Origin: Paenibacillus shirakamiensis
GTDB taxonomy: Bacteria; Bacillota; Bacilli; Paenibacillales; Paenibacillaceae
Assembly: GCF_017874255.1 (NCBI RefSeq)
Contig: NZ_JAGGLD010000002.1
Span: 124,001 to 188,000, forward strand
Direction: 5' to 3'
DNA length: 64,000 nucleotides
The notes below the pieces were generated by a model. It saw nothing but the letters and a program-made list of their open reading frames with translations, was not told the origin of the DNA and made no database searches. The position numbers were made by a program, and so were the translations under genes. Of this stretch, positions 9,894 through 18,211 are shown one piece after another. Position 1 is the first letter of the stretch. Every line of letters begins with the position of its first letter.

Positions 9894-9924
9894 AAAAGTC
9901 CCTATGAATCTAGGGGCTTTTTTT
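9894..9924 (+). terminator. Intrinsic terminator after proS
   Basis: AAAAGTCCCTA and TAGGGGCTTTT pair around a 6-base loop and are followed by more T residues. Confidence 0.85.
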
Positions 9925-9994
9925 ATATATTTAATATTTACAGAATACCCTATTTATAGTAGATTCTAATTGATATCGAGGAGGAATTGAATTG

Positions 9995-10513
9995 ATGGAC
10001 TTTGTCATTCTAGGCATGCTGTTAGAACGCCCTATGAGTGGATATGAACTAAAAAAAACGGTAGACGTAACGATTGGCTTATTTTACAAAGCTAGTTATG
10101 GCAGTCTATATCCCGCTTTAAAAAGATTGGAGAATAGAGGATGGATTGGCGTAAATGAATCAGATAATCAAAAGAATAAAAAAACCGCATATATTCAGCC
10201 TGAGGGGAAAGCAGCTTTCTTAGATTGGCTACAGATTCCTACACAATTGAGTCGAAAAGAACAAATGCTTCGGTTTTTTTTCTTTGATTATCTGGACCAG
10301 CCTACACGCCAAAAGAGGCTTACTGAACGAGCAGACACGTTACGTAAAGAAATCAAACAACTTGAGCGTGTGGAAGCCGATCTAGCAGATAAATTTCATA
10401 ATCGTGAACAAGCCACCAATCACAATTACCGTATTCATGTTCTCCATTATGGATTACAATATTTAACTGTCGAACTGAACTGGATTCAACAAATACGAGA
10501 GGATGAACCTTAA
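9995..10513 (+). CDS. PadR-family transcriptional regulator
   Basis: The 172-residue protein has the PadR winged helix at residues 1-75 (FVILGMLLERPMSGYELKK, then SLYPALKRLENRGWI) and a C-terminal helical dimerisation domain of the Vir_act_alpha_C type. PadR proteins usually repress neighbouring transporter or stress genes; its target is not evident. GAGGAGGAA lies 9 bases before ATG 9995 (a TTG at 9992 is also possible). The frame stays open for 117 codons after its TAA; see the next entry. Confidence 0.88.
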   Translation: MDFVILGMLLERPMSGYELKKTVDVTIGLFYKASYGSLYPALKRLENRGWIGVNESDNQKNKKTAYIQPEGKAAFLDWLQIPTQLSRKEQMLRFFFFDYLDQPTRQKRLTERADTLRKEIKQLERVEADLADKFHNREQATNHNYRIHVLHYGLQYLTVELNWIQQIREDEP

Positions 10514-10552
10514 GCATGTGGGCTTCTTGGGGGCTTTGTAGAAGAGAAGCTG

Positions 10553-10864
10553 TTGCTTCCTCTACTGATGATCCGAAATTATATCCTTCCTCTCATGGCC
10601 TATCACTTCATACATAACCATATTCAATTTATCAGTATTGACTCACAAACATTTAATACCTATGACCTACTCATTCCTGCTCTACTTTCTGTCCACAGCA
10701 TCTGGATCATAATAAGTCTGTGTCGTCCAACAGAGCCTAAATCTCCATCGTTTGTTCTAGACCCTACTAGGACAATTCAAAGAGCAGTTCCGCGAACGGA
10801 CCTGCTCTTAGCCTTTTATATGTCTCTATGCCTGTCAGGTCTCAACTTTATCCTTTGCCTCTAA
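10553..10864 (+). CDS. Possible small hydrophobic protein, unrecognised
   Basis: A 103-residue frame starts at TTG 10553, with a weak purine-rich stretch (GAAGAGAAG) in front; ATG 10568 is an alternative. It encodes two or three hydrophobic segments (ILPLMAYHFIHNH, DLLIPALLSVHSIWIIISL, LLLAFYMSLCLSGLNFILCL) and resembles no family I know. It is in the same frame as the PadR gene and is separated from it by a single TAA. Its 3' end overlaps the convergent DUF1003 gene by 30 bases. It may be a real membrane protein, the remnant of one, or chance. Confidence 0.3.
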   Translation: MLPLLMIRNYILPLMAYHFIHNHIQFISIDSQTFNTYDLLIPALLSVHSIWIIISLCRPTEPKSPSFVLDPTRTIQRAVPRTDLLLAFYMSLCLSGLNFILCL

Positions 10865-11386
10865 ATTAATTAACAATTCTTTCATGAATATTAGATCATC
10901 TTCAATTCTATGGAGCTGCGTCTGCATTTCATCAATTTCAGATTCGGCCTTATAGTTAATTGCAAAATCGATAATAGATTCATGTTTGTCTCTAGCTGCT
11001 TGACGATTCTGACTCATCATAATGATGGGCGCCTGAAAAGCCGCTACAAAAGATAAGCAAAGATTTAATAAAATAAAAGGTGGTCCATCATAATGATGTG
11101 TAAATGGAACCGTATTCCAGATTAGCCAAGTACTTAAAAACAACGCAAACAGGATCATGAATTTCCAGCTCCCCCCAAAGGAAGCAATTGTATCGGCCAC
11201 CCGGTCTGGCCACCTGGTCTTACGAATATATTCATCATCTAGATGAGCAAGGATACTCTTCTCATAATGATCAACTAAACGATCTATACGAGCGGTATGA
11301 TTCTTATTCAGTTCAATATCGAATCCTTGAATGGCTGAGGCTTCTACCGAAGGTTGTTTGCGAATATGATAATGCTTTTTGCCCAT
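10835..11386 (-). CDS. DUF1003 membrane protein
   Basis: The 183-residue protein has a hydrophilic N-terminus (HTARIDRLVDHYEKSILAHL), then the DUF1003 core with two membrane segments (FMILFALFLSTWLIWNTV and PFILLNLCLSFVAAFQAPIIMMS) followed by QNRQAARD, and a C-terminal coiled coil. The function of DUF1003 proteins is unknown. The open frame reaches 11449, but GGGAGGG at 11394-11400 sits 7 bases before ATG 11386, giving MGKKHYHIRK. That ribosome binding site lies in a structured leader (see the next entry), so the gene is probably controlled at translation. Confidence 0.88.
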   Translation of the reverse strand: MGKKHYHIRKQPSVEASAIQGFDIELNKNHTARIDRLVDHYEKSILAHLDDEYIRKTRWPDRVADTIASFGGSWKFMILFALFLSTWLIWNTVPFTHHYDGPPFILLNLCLSFVAAFQAPIIMMSQNRQAARDKHESIIDFAINYKAESEIDEMQTQLHRIEDDLIFMKELLINLEAKDKVET

Positions 11387-11612
11387 CTCGATTCCCTCCC
11401 CTAAGTAGAGGAAGTCTTCAGGAGCCTGGTTCACCCTATAGGCAGACAATCAAGTTGAATCCAAGTCCAGACCATAGGCCGCTGTGACCTCACCCTCAAG
11501 ACTTCCCCGTAAATCCTGCCTTCTAACGAGCTTTGGCTACTCCTATGACTGTCCATGCAGACGATTCAACTCCTCTCGTTCCAGGTTGAAATGGAATTAC
11601 CTTCATAGTATA
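11387..11612 (-). promoter_or_regulatory. Structured 5' leader of the DUF1003 gene, candidate RNA switch of unassigned class
   Basis: On the minus strand a -10-like TATACT lies at 11612-11607 (its -35 is poor), followed by a leader of about 214 nt. Visible pairings are: AGTTGAATC (about 11571-11563, written 5' to 3' on the minus strand) with GATTCAACT (11461-11453); CATAGG (11547-11542) with CCTATG (11478-11473); and GGAAGTCTT (11506-11498) with AAGACTTCC (11418-11410), extended by AGG:CCT after one mismatch. CTTCCTC (11414-11408) can instead fold onto the ribosome binding site GGGGAGG (11401-11395) with a 6-base loop. The last two pairings exclude each other, as in translational riboswitches. 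I do not recognise an M-box, yybP-ykoY, ydaO or other known core. Confidence 0.55.
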
Positions 11613-11860
11613 TTCTAGTCACCATCTATTGGTACAGCAGTATTATATTTTTAACCTTTGAATGGTCAGACGTCCAAAAAATTCAATCTCAATGCTCATA
11701 ATACCCTCATCGCTGAGCCCTATCCGCTTAGAACATTACGGTTCGCATATCTTTCCACTCCATCCATATCCCTTAGATTGTTATGTCTATGATGTTAAGC
11801 ATGCATAGATGAAAAGGCAAATTTTTCCTATATAAAGCTCCCTAATTTCCCTCCTAAGTA
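11613..11860. other. Intergenic stretch without recognised features
   Basis: Between the DUF1003 leader and the queC promoter there is AT-rich DNA with no convincing gene, repeat or RNA motif. Confidence 0.5.
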
Positions 11861-11863
11861 TGG

Positions 11864-11869
11864 TATACT
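11864..11869 (+). promoter_or_regulatory. Extended -10 promoter element of the que operon
   Basis: TATACT is preceded by TGG, an extended -10 arrangement. The -35 is weak. It lies about 50 bases before the preQ1 riboswitch. Confidence 0.5.
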
Positions 11870-11919
11870 AAACCAGCTAGACCGATATAGAAGACAATCC
11901 ATGCAGCTTATAGCTCATG

Positions 11920-11992
11920 GGAGAGGTTCGAGAACTCCCTCTATAAAAAACTATGATTGCCCGTTTGCGTCCGCGAACAGGGTCTATTTTTT
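11920..11992 (+). promoter_or_regulatory. preQ1-I riboswitch with intrinsic terminator
   Basis: The aptamer at 11921-11953 has P1 GAGAGG/CCTCT, a TTCGAGAAC loop and the A-rich tail TATAAAAAACTA, matching the preQ1-I consensus. A terminator follows at 11959-11992: CCCGTTTGCG pairs with CGCGAACAGGG and is followed by CTATTTTTT. PreQ1 binding should promote termination ahead of queC. Confidence 0.9.
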
Positions 11993-12084
11993 ATCGATGT
12001 CAGTTCAAGAAACTCTCACTCTTCGAAGCGTACCCGATGTAATTCGAGTACACTCAAATTCAGAAGATGGAGAGGTTTTTTTGC

Positions 12085-12756
12085 ATGCTCAAAAATGAAA
12101 AGGCGTTTGTAGTGTTTAGTGGAGGACAGGATAGCACGACTTGTCTGTTCTGGGCTTTAGAACAATTTAAAGAAGTGGAGACTGTTACGTTCAATTATGG
12201 ACAAAGACATGCTCAGGAACTTGAATGTGCTCGTCAGATCGCGCAACAACTGAACGTCAAGCACACAATCCTCGACATGAGTCTTCTTGGCCAACTTGCG
12301 CCTAATGCGCTAACGCGGAGTGATATCGAGATCACTGAGAACCCTGGAGAACTCCCGAGTACGTTCGTTGAAGGTCGCAACCACTTGTTCCTAAGTTTTG
12401 CTGCAGTTCTGGCCAAAACGCAAGGAACTCGGCATCTCGTAACAGGCGTATGCGAGACCGATTTCAGTGGCTATCCCGACTGCCGAGATAGCTTCGTCAA
12501 ATCCTTGAATGTCACTTTAAATTTAGCTATGGATCATCCCTTTGTTATTCATACGCCGCTCATGTGGCTAAATAAGGCGCAGACTTGGCAACTAGCCGAT
12601 GAGCTCAATGCCTTTGAATTCGTCCGAGAACGTACTCTGACTTGCTACAACGGTATACAGGGAAGTGGATGTGGAACATGCCCAGCCTGTAAGCTCAGAC
12701 AAGCCGGACTAGATCAATATCTAGCACAAAAAAATGAACAGGTATCCCCGTTATGA
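12085..12756 (+). CDS. queC: 7-cyano-7-deazaguanine (preQ0) synthase
   Basis: QueC converts 7-carboxy-7-deazaguanine to preQ0 with ATP and ammonia. The protein of 223 residues has the PP-loop [12 protein letters not shown] at the N-terminus and a C-terminal zinc site [22 protein letters not shown] 12085 is chosen over ATG 12067 because GGAGAGG (12069-12075) lies 9 bases before it and the N-terminus then matches the family. The stop overlaps the queD start as ATGA. Confidence 0.96.
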   Translation: MLKNEKAFVVFSGGQDSTTCLFWALEQFKEVETVTFNYGQRHAQELECARQIAQQLNVKHTILDMSLLGQLAPNALTRSDIEITENPGELPSTFVEGRNHLFLSFAAVLAKTQGTRHLVTGVCETDFSGYPDCRDSFVKSLNVTLNLAMDHPFVIHTPLMWLNKAQTWQLADELNAFEFVRERTLTCYNGIQGSGCGTCPACKLRQAGLDQYLAQKNEQVSPL

Positions 12757-13244
12757 GCCAGTATCCGGGACCTTTTCGCATCGTAGATACATTACAGCAG
12801 TTCGGCACCGACATTCAGCAGCATGAACTCCGTTATCATACGCGTAGAGTTCTAATTAGCAAAGAATTCACCTTCGATGCTGCCCATCATCTACATGCCT
12901 ATGAAGGCAAATGTAAAAATCTACATGGTCATACGTACAAAGTAGTATTGGGTGTAAGTGGAATTCCCGATGCATCCGGTCTCATGATGGATTTTGGCAC
13001 ACTGAAGCAGCTCTGGAAAGATCGGATTGAACCTTATCTCGATCATCGATATCTGAATGAAACTCTTCCCAAGATGAACACTACCGCAGAAAATATCGTC
13101 GTGTGGTTATATGAACAAATGGAAGAGGCGCTCAAGCTTGATCCAGATAACCAAGTTAGCCAAAGTCGCACCGAGTTTGTGCGTCTTTATGAGACGCCTA
13201 CCAGTTATGCAGAGATTCGGCGGGAGTGGATGCTCGATGTCTAG
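12753..13244 (+). CDS. queD: 6-carboxy-5,6,7,8-tetrahydropterin synthase
   Basis: QueD turns 7,8-dihydroneopterin triphosphate into carboxy-tetrahydropterin. The 163-residue protein carries the zinc and catalytic motif [22 protein letters not shown] (shown as DAAHHL and CKNLHGHTY) and the later DHRYLNE and ETPTSYAE segments of the pterin synthase fold. It overlaps queC by 4 bases and queE by 8, so translation is coupled. The N-terminus has about 30 residues before the core, as in Bacillus QueD. Confidence 0.95.
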   Translation: MSQYPGPFRIVDTLQQFGTDIQQHELRYHTRRVLISKEFTFDAAHHLHAYEGKCKNLHGHTYKVVLGVSGIPDASGLMMDFGTLKQLWKDRIEPYLDHRYLNETLPKMNTTAENIVVWLYEQMEEALKLDPDNQVSQSRTEFVRLYETPTSYAEIRREWMLDV

Positions 13245-13992
13245 CCCTTTGAGCTTGGCACCTGAAAGGAAGATCCCGGTTATGGAGATCTTTGGCCCCA
13301 CGGTTCAAGGAGAAGGCATGGTTATTGGACAGAAGACGATGTTCGTTCGGACCTCAGGTTGTGATTATCGTTGTAGTTGGTGTGATTCTGCCTTTACTTG
13401 GGATGGAACAGGGAAAGAAATGATTCAGCTCATGAGTCCAGAAGATATTTGGGCTAAGCTACACTTAATAGGCGGAACCCGATTCTCCCATGTTACTTTA
13501 TCTGGGGGGAACCCAGCTCTCCTCCCGCAGATGGCTTCCCTTATTCAACTTCTAGAATCACAACACATCCGCATCGCTGTAGAGACGCAAGGATCTCGCT
13601 GGCAGGATTGGTTGATGCAGATCCATGAGGTTACCGTCTCGCCAAAACCGCCTAGCTCCGGTATGATCACAAATTGGACCGTCCTAGATGATCTAATCAG
13701 CAGATTATCAACAAGAGGCACGGCTTATAGTTACAGTCTCAAAATCGTTATTTTTAACGAAGCTGACCTCGATTTTGCCAAGCAGGTCCACTTACGCTAT
13801 CCCTCCAGCCCCTTCTATCTGCAAGTAGGGAATGCGGATACAAAAACTGACGATATTCCAGGGCATGCTTCGAGCTTACTTCATGAGTACGAAGCGCTGA
13901 TTGAAGCTGTGATGAAATCAGATGTCCTCAATGATGTACGTGTCTTACCGCAGCTTCATACACTCGTCTGGGGTAACAAGCGGGGCGTATGA
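13237..13992 (+). CDS. queE: 7-carboxy-7-deazaguanine synthase (radical SAM)
   Basis: QueE rearranges carboxy-tetrahydropterin to CDG with SAM and a 4Fe-4S cluster. The 251-residue protein has EIFGPTVQGEG, the cluster motif CDYRCSWCDSAFTWDG (CxxxCxxC), SGGNPAL and a C-terminal LPQLHTLVWGNKRGV, all as in the Bacillus-type enzyme. The open frame extends to 13111 inside queD. ATG 13237 ([10 protein letters not shown]) is chosen because GGGAG at 13222-13226 is 10 bases upstream and the family N-terminus begins there. Confidence 0.95.
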   Translation: MSSPLSLAPERKIPVMEIFGPTVQGEGMVIGQKTMFVRTSGCDYRCSWCDSAFTWDGTGKEMIQLMSPEDIWAKLHLIGGTRFSHVTLSGGNPALLPQMASLIQLLESQHIRIAVETQGSRWQDWLMQIHEVTVSPKPPSSGMITNWTVLDDLISRLSTRGTAYSYSLKIVIFNEADLDFAKQVHLRYPSSPFYLQVGNADTKTDDIPGHASSLLHEYEALIEAVMKSDVLNDVRVLPQLHTLVWGNKRGV

Positions 13993-14063
13993 GGGCTTTC
14001 TGATAACATGTATAACTTATATCTATTTTCTTAATTCATATATATTTAAAGGTGGAGAACATA

Positions 14064-14561
14064 ATGACTGGCAGACAGCCACAAGACATGAAAGACCTTA
14101 CGCTGCTTGGGAACCAGGGAACCCAGTATGCTTTTGAATATAATCCAAAGATCCTTGAATCGTTCGAGAATAAGCATCCCTACCGAGATTATTTTGTTAA
14201 ATTCAATTGTCCTGAGTTCACAAGTCTGTGTCCGATTACAGGCCAGCCGGATTTTGCTACGATCTATATTAGCTATATCCCAGATATACACATGGTCGAG
14301 AGTAAATCCCTTAAGCTGTATTTGTTCAGCTTCCGTAATCATGGAGATTTCCATGAAGACTGCATGAACATTATCATGAATGATTTGATTCAATTGATGA
14401 AACCTCGGTATATTGAAGTATGGGGAAAATTCACCCCGCGCGGCGGCATCTCTATTGATCCTTACTGCAATTATGGACAACCGGGGACACGCTTTGAAGC
14501 GATAGCAGAGCATCGATTAATGAATCACGATCTATATCCGGAGACTGTGGATAATCGGTAA
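14064..14561 (+). CDS. queF: NADPH-dependent 7-cyano-7-deazaguanine reductase, type I
   Basis: QueF reduces the nitrile of preQ0 to preQ1, completing the pathway encoded by queCDE. The 165-residue protein has the same length as Bacillus QueF. It shows the substrate-binding cysteine in [13 protein letters not shown], the [20 protein letters not shown]-site motif and a [10 protein letters not shown] end. GTG 14052 opens the frame, but AGGTGGAG lies 6 bases before ATG 14064, which is preferred. It is 71 bases downstream of queE in the same operon. Confidence 0.95.
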   Translation: MTGRQPQDMKDLTLLGNQGTQYAFEYNPKILESFENKHPYRDYFVKFNCPEFTSLCPITGQPDFATIYISYIPDIHMVESKSLKLYLFSFRNHGDFHEDCMNIIMNDLIQLMKPRYIEVWGKFTPRGGISIDPYCNYGQPGTRFEAIAEHRLMNHDLYPETVDNR

Positions 14562-14604
14562 TTTGTGAGCATCTCATCTTAGATTTGAGAGAGGAGTAGG
14601 TACC

Positions 14605-15579
14605 GTGCAGAAACCTCAAATTTTCATTGCAAAACCGATTCCTTCTGAGGTACGCGAATATCTGGAGCAGCATGCAACCTGCACGTTCTGGGAGAAAGAG
14701 ACGCCCGTTCCGAGGCAGGAATTACGGGAGCACGTAGCACAGGTAGAAGGACTACTTACAGCTGGGGGCAAAATTACAAGTGAACTATTGGATGCTGCTC
14801 CAAAGCTCCGTGTGGTAAGTACGATGAGTGTAGGATACAACCACTTTGATATACCTGCTTTTCGAAAGCGAGGTGTTATAGGAACCCATACCCCAGGCGT
14901 ATTAAATGATACTGTGGCAGATCTAGTTATGGCTATGATGCTTACGGCAGGACGCCGCATTTCTGAACTCGATCGGTACGTAAAGGACGGCCATTGGCAA
15001 CGTGGAGATAATGAGAGCCTATTCGGTCTCGATATTCATCATAAGATTTTAGGGATTATAGGTATGGGCGGCATTGGAAAAGCTGTTGCAAAACGTGCAA
15101 AATTCGGTTTTGACATGTCGATCTTATATCACAATCGCCATAGAAACCCAGAAGTAGAGCAAGAATTCTGTGCCAGTTACTGTAGCTTGGATGAACTCCT
15201 TCAACAATCGGATCTCATCGTTCTGATGACACCGCTCACGGAAGAGACCCGACACCTCATAGGAGCGCAGCAATTTGCTAAGATGAAAAAGACCGCAATA
15301 TTCATCAATGCCTCTCGAGGCCAGACTGTGGATGAACAAGCCTTAATTCAAGCTTTGCAGACGAAGCAAATCTATGCAGCGGGTCTGGATGTTTTTGAAC
15401 AAGAGCCCGTAGATAGGGATAATCCACTTCTCTCTATGCCCAATGTGATTACTTTACCTCATATTGGCTCAGCTACAGAGACCACTCGAGACCAGATGGC
15501 AATGCTAGCCGCACAAAACTTGATTGCCGCTCTTCAGGGGTTAACCCCTCCTAATCTAATTCCCGAGCTTCGTTCTTGA
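14605..15579 (+). CDS. D-isomer-specific 2-hydroxyacid dehydrogenase (glyoxylate/hydroxypyruvate reductase type)
   Basis: The 324-residue NAD(P)-dependent enzyme has the Rossmann motif LGIIGMGGIGKAVAKRA, the arginine of INASRGQTVDEQAL, the glutamate in DVFEQEP and the catalytic histidine in LPHIGSAT. This is the layout of GyaR/GhrB-type reductases acting on glyoxylate, hydroxypyruvate or 2-ketogluconate. The start is GTG 14605 with GAGGAG 8 bases upstream. It is 43 bases after queF, but unrelated in function. Confidence 0.9.
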   Translation: MQKPQIFIAKPIPSEVREYLEQHATCTFWEKETPVPRQELREHVAQVEGLLTAGGKITSELLDAAPKLRVVSTMSVGYNHFDIPAFRKRGVIGTHTPGVLNDTVADLVMAMMLTAGRRISELDRYVKDGHWQRGDNESLFGLDIHHKILGIIGMGGIGKAVAKRAKFGFDMSILYHNRHRNPEVEQEFCASYCSLDELLQQSDLIVLMTPLTEETRHLIGAQQFAKMKKTAIFINASRGQTVDEQALIQALQTKQIYAAGLDVFEQEPVDRDNPLLSMPNVITLPHIGSATETTRDQMAMLAAQNLIAALQGLTPPNLIPELRS

Positions 15580-15610
15580 ACGGATCCTTAACATTAAAAT
15601 AGAAGAAAAA

Positions 15611-15648
15611 AAAGACCTCGGTCCTAACAAGGACTGAGGTCTTTCTAT
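15611..15648. terminator. Intrinsic terminator, bidirectional
   Basis: Fifteen base pairs (AAAGACCTCGGTCCT with AGGACTGAGGTCTTT) close a 4-base loop; A and T runs flank it. It separates two convergent genes. Confidence 0.9.
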
Positions 15649-15653
15649 CTCTA

Positions 15654-15875
15654 TTATTCAAAATCTACTTTGTATTTTTTCTCCGTGGAAGACGTATGTT
15701 TCGTCTCCTCTTTGTTCTTCTCATCGAGCACCTTTTCGTTCAGTTCTTCTACAGGAATAGGATCTACCGTCTGTTCACTTTCAAATCGGTCGAATAGACT
15801 CTCCTCATCGGTCTTGTACTGCTCAGGATGATCCATACCGGAAGGTCCATTGCCATCAGGCTTACGATCTGTCAT
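15654..15875 (-). CDS. Small acidic hydrophilic protein, unrecognised
   Basis: The 73-residue protein is rich in Asp, Glu and Lys with no hydrophobic segment, and looks disordered (DRKPDGNGPSGMDHPEQYK, then a Glu/Lys-rich end KKYKVDFE). A GAGGTGA site 6 bases before ATG 15875, and a terminator just after the stop, support a real gene. I know no function. It is followed upstream by a PadR/MFS pair on the same strand, 77 bases away. Confidence 0.6.
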   Translation of the reverse strand: MTDRKPDGNGPSGMDHPEQYKTDEESLFDRFESEQTVDPIPVEELNEKVLDEKNKEETKHTSSTEKKYKVDFE

Positions 15876-15951
15876 GTTCACTCACCTCATCTTGAAGATT
15901 TAAGTTACTTCTTTTATACCTTCATCTGCGATAAGTTAAACATGCATCTTC

Positions 15952-16521
15952 CTAATCGTCGATTAAATCTATCCGTTCCCCCATCTCAGCAAGCAGTCCT
16001 GCTTCCGCATCTTCGTACAATTTGCGAAGCCATTTAAGTTCAGTGAGTTCATGTTCGTACCTTCCTGCCATCAAGTACAGGACACTCCGAGATACCGTAC
16101 CAACATGGTCTTGATAGATTTCATAATAAAAGTTGACCTGATGCTCTGTCTTACGAACCCGTTCCTTGAGCACAGCAGCTATTTTTTTCTGATCCCCATA
16201 TTTGGCAAAGGCTAACGCAATATACATAGGATGGTATACAGGTTCCATCATCTCAAATTGCTGCATAAGCAACTCTTCAAAATAGGCTATACCTGTATCT
16301 GTGATGTGATAGACCGTTTTATCCGGTCGTTTGTCACTTTTGATCACTTCAACAACTTCTAAGTAACCCTGAAGAGCTAATTGATCTACCGCGTAATATA
16401 ATGACCCTATTTGAATTTTGGCATTGCGATCTACAGCTTTTTCTTTCATCTTTAGACGCATCTCATAAGGGTGCATATCTTTTTCTAATAAAATGCCTAA
16501 AATCGCTAACTTCATAGACAT
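15952..16521 (-). CDS. PadR-family regulator, probably controlling the adjacent exporter
   Basis: The 189-residue protein has the winged helix MKLAILGILLEKDMHPYEMRL, then IGSLYYAVDQLALQGYLEV, and a long C-terminal helical domain. It lies 16 bases downstream of the DHA2 transporter gene on the same strand. That layout is usual for PadR repressors that control their own operon through an inverted repeat in its promoter; such a palindrome is present at 18091-18106. The start may be either Met of MSMKLA. Confidence 0.88.
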   Translation of the reverse strand: MSMKLAILGILLEKDMHPYEMRLKMKEKAVDRNAKIQIGSLYYAVDQLALQGYLEVVEVIKSDKRPDKTVYHITDTGIAYFEELLMQQFEMMEPVYHPMYIALAFAKYGDQKKIAAVLKERVRKTEHQVNFYYEIYQDHVGTVSRSVLYLMAGRYEHELTELKWLRKLYEDAEAGLLAEMGERIDLIDD

Positions 16522-16537
16522 GGATAAGCCACTTCCT

Positions 16538-18070
16538 TTATCCCTGAGAAGGTTCTACAGGTGTGCTTGATTTCTTCGCGTGCAGCTTTAAGCGATCTTT
16601 AGGCATAAGGAAGACGAATATGACCGCAAAGGCTACAGGAATTAGAGCCCACATAAAGGAATGTGCAATAGAAGTAGATAACGCAGCGGTAATCTTTTGC
16701 AGTACAGGTTCTGGAATTAATTTGCGATTCTCTGGATCGAGGGCTTGCTGAGGATTGCTGAATGTAGGGCCGCCCTCTGATGAATTACCAAAAGATTGCT
16801 TAATCTGATCTGAGAACGTATTCCGCTGAATGATACCGAAGATCGTAATTCCAAGGGTCATCCCCAGTGAACGTAGGAATGAGTTCGTGGACGTCGCCGC
16901 TCCCCGTTTGCGATAGTCAAAATGGTGGATGGCCGCCATACTCAGCACGGAGAAAGAGAATCCTACGCCAAAGCCAGTAAATATGCTATACAAGGTTAGT
17001 AAGCTTTTCGGCGTGTCTTGTGTCATTGAGCTCAGTAGTACGATGCCTAACAATAAGGAACTTACTGAAATCATCATGATATTCCTGAACGAAGTTTTCG
17101 TCGTAAGGAATCCACCCGTTTGAGAGCCTACTACGGAACCTATCATCATCGGCATGAGGATGAGTCCAGAGTTCGTGGCAGAACCCCCATATACACCCTG
17201 AACGAAAATAGGAATATATACGGTGGCTACGATAAATACAGATCCGTACATTAGCGCAACGAGGTTACTTGTCGCAAACAATCTCGTACGGAACATTTCA
17301 AAAGAAATAATAGGCTCGGAGACTTTGCGCTCAATCATCAAGAAGAGGACGAAAAGAATTGTAAAACCTGCGAACAATGTCAGTATCGTAGTTGAATCCC
17401 ATGCATACTTCTTACCTCCGAGTTCTAACGCGAACATGAGGCAGATTACCGCTCCAACTAATGTAGCTGCGCCGCCCCAGTCAATTTTTTGCTTCGCATG
17501 ACTTAAAGACTCTTTGTAGAACACACTGATTAAGATCAGAGCTACAATGCCTAAAGGAATATTAATATAGAACACCCAGTTCCATCCGAACGACTCCGTA
17601 ATGAACGCACCAAGCAGTGGACCAAAAATGCTGGACATCCCAAATACGGCTCCAAATAATCCGGTAGCTTTCCCTCTCTTCTCCGCTGGGAAAATATCGA
17701 AAATGATCGTGAATGCAATCGGCATAAGCGCCCCGCCACCAATACCTTGAATGGCCCGGTAAATGCTCAACTGTGTAATCGATTGGGCTGTTCCGCACAG
17801 AATTGAGCCCAACAAGAAAATGATCAGGCCAAAAATAAAGAACCTTTTGCGTCCATACATATCAGATAACTTGCCGAAAATCGGTGTACCTGCCATTACT
17901 GTAACCATATATGCAGAAGTAACCCACACGAACTGGTCGAGTCCTCCTAACTTGTTCACTATGGTGCCCATAGCCGTCGTAACAATGGTATTATCCATTG
18001 CTGACATCAAGATGCCGAGCAGTAGCCCCGCGACAATGAACTTCATGTTTTTCGCATTGCTGTTTATCAT
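16538..18070 (-). CDS. DHA2-family (14-helix) MFS drug exporter
   Basis: The 510-residue membrane protein has about 14 transmembrane helices. Family motifs are MDNTIVTTAMGTI in helix 1, GKLSDMYGRKRFF (motif A) after helix 2, and GIGGGALMPIAFTIIFDIFP. This matches the EmrB/QacA group that expels drugs or dyes using the proton gradient; the substrate is not known. A GAGGTG ribosome binding site lies 10 bases before the ATG. Cotranscribed with the PadR gene behind it. Confidence 0.9.
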   Translation of the reverse strand: MINSNAKNMKFIVAGLLLGILMSAMDNTIVTTAMGTIVNKLGGLDQFVWVTSAYMVTVMAGTPIFGKLSDMYGRKRFFIFGLIIFLLGSILCGTAQSITQLSIYRAIQGIGGGALMPIAFTIIFDIFPAEKRGKATGLFGAVFGMSSIFGPLLGAFITESFGWNWVFYINIPLGIVALILISVFYKESLSHAKQKIDWGGAATLVGAVICLMFALELGGKKYAWDSTTILTLFAGFTILFVLFLMIERKVSEPIISFEMFRTRLFATSNLVALMYGSVFIVATVYIPIFVQGVYGGSATNSGLILMPMMIGSVVGSQTGGFLTTKTSFRNIMMISVSSLLLGIVLLSSMTQDTPKSLLTLYSIFTGFGVGFSFSVLSMAAIHHFDYRKRGAATSTNSFLRSLGMTLGITIFGIIQRNTFSDQIKQSFGNSSEGGPTFSNPQQALDPENRKLIPEPVLQKITAALSTSIAHSFMWALIPVAFAVIFVFLMPKDRLKLHAKKSSTPVEPSQG

Positions 18071-18090
18071 GAATCTAACACACCTCTACC

Positions 18091-18129
18091 TATTCAAATT
18101 TGAATACATTTTTTATTATATTCGAATTT
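18091..18129 (-). promoter_or_regulatory. Candidate PadR operator (16-bp palindrome plus second half-like site)
   Basis: TATTCAAATTTGAATA (18091-18106) is a perfect palindrome 20 bases before the exporter start. A related TATTCGAATTTA lies at about 18119-18130. Both sit in the exporter promoter region. Confidence 0.5.
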
Positions 18130-18147
18130 AAGTTTATTTCAAACATT

Positions 18148-18176
18148 TTGTGCTTATATATAAATACTGATATAAT
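18148..18176 (+). promoter_or_regulatory. Probable promoter of the DinB gene
   Basis: TTGTGC (18148-18153) and TATAAT (18171-18176) with a 17-base spacer. Confidence 0.55.
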
Positions 18177-18211
18177 CAGCGAGTACATTATATGTTTATG
18201 AGGAGGCCCTT

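Noticed and set aside
11454-11570. The DUF1003 leader as a known M-box or yybP-ykoY element
   Set aside because: Some resemblance (CATAGGAGTAGC opposite GCGGCCTATG) was noted, but the conserved internal motifs of those classes (such as GTCAACA or the M-box GTTAGGTGAGGCTCC) are not visible.
11901-12098. Short plus-strand frame at the que leader
   Set aside because: It runs through the preQ1 aptamer and terminator and overlaps the queC start.
14046-14513. 155-codon minus-strand frame opposite queF
   Set aside because: Antisense shadow of queF; composition follows the reverse of that gene.
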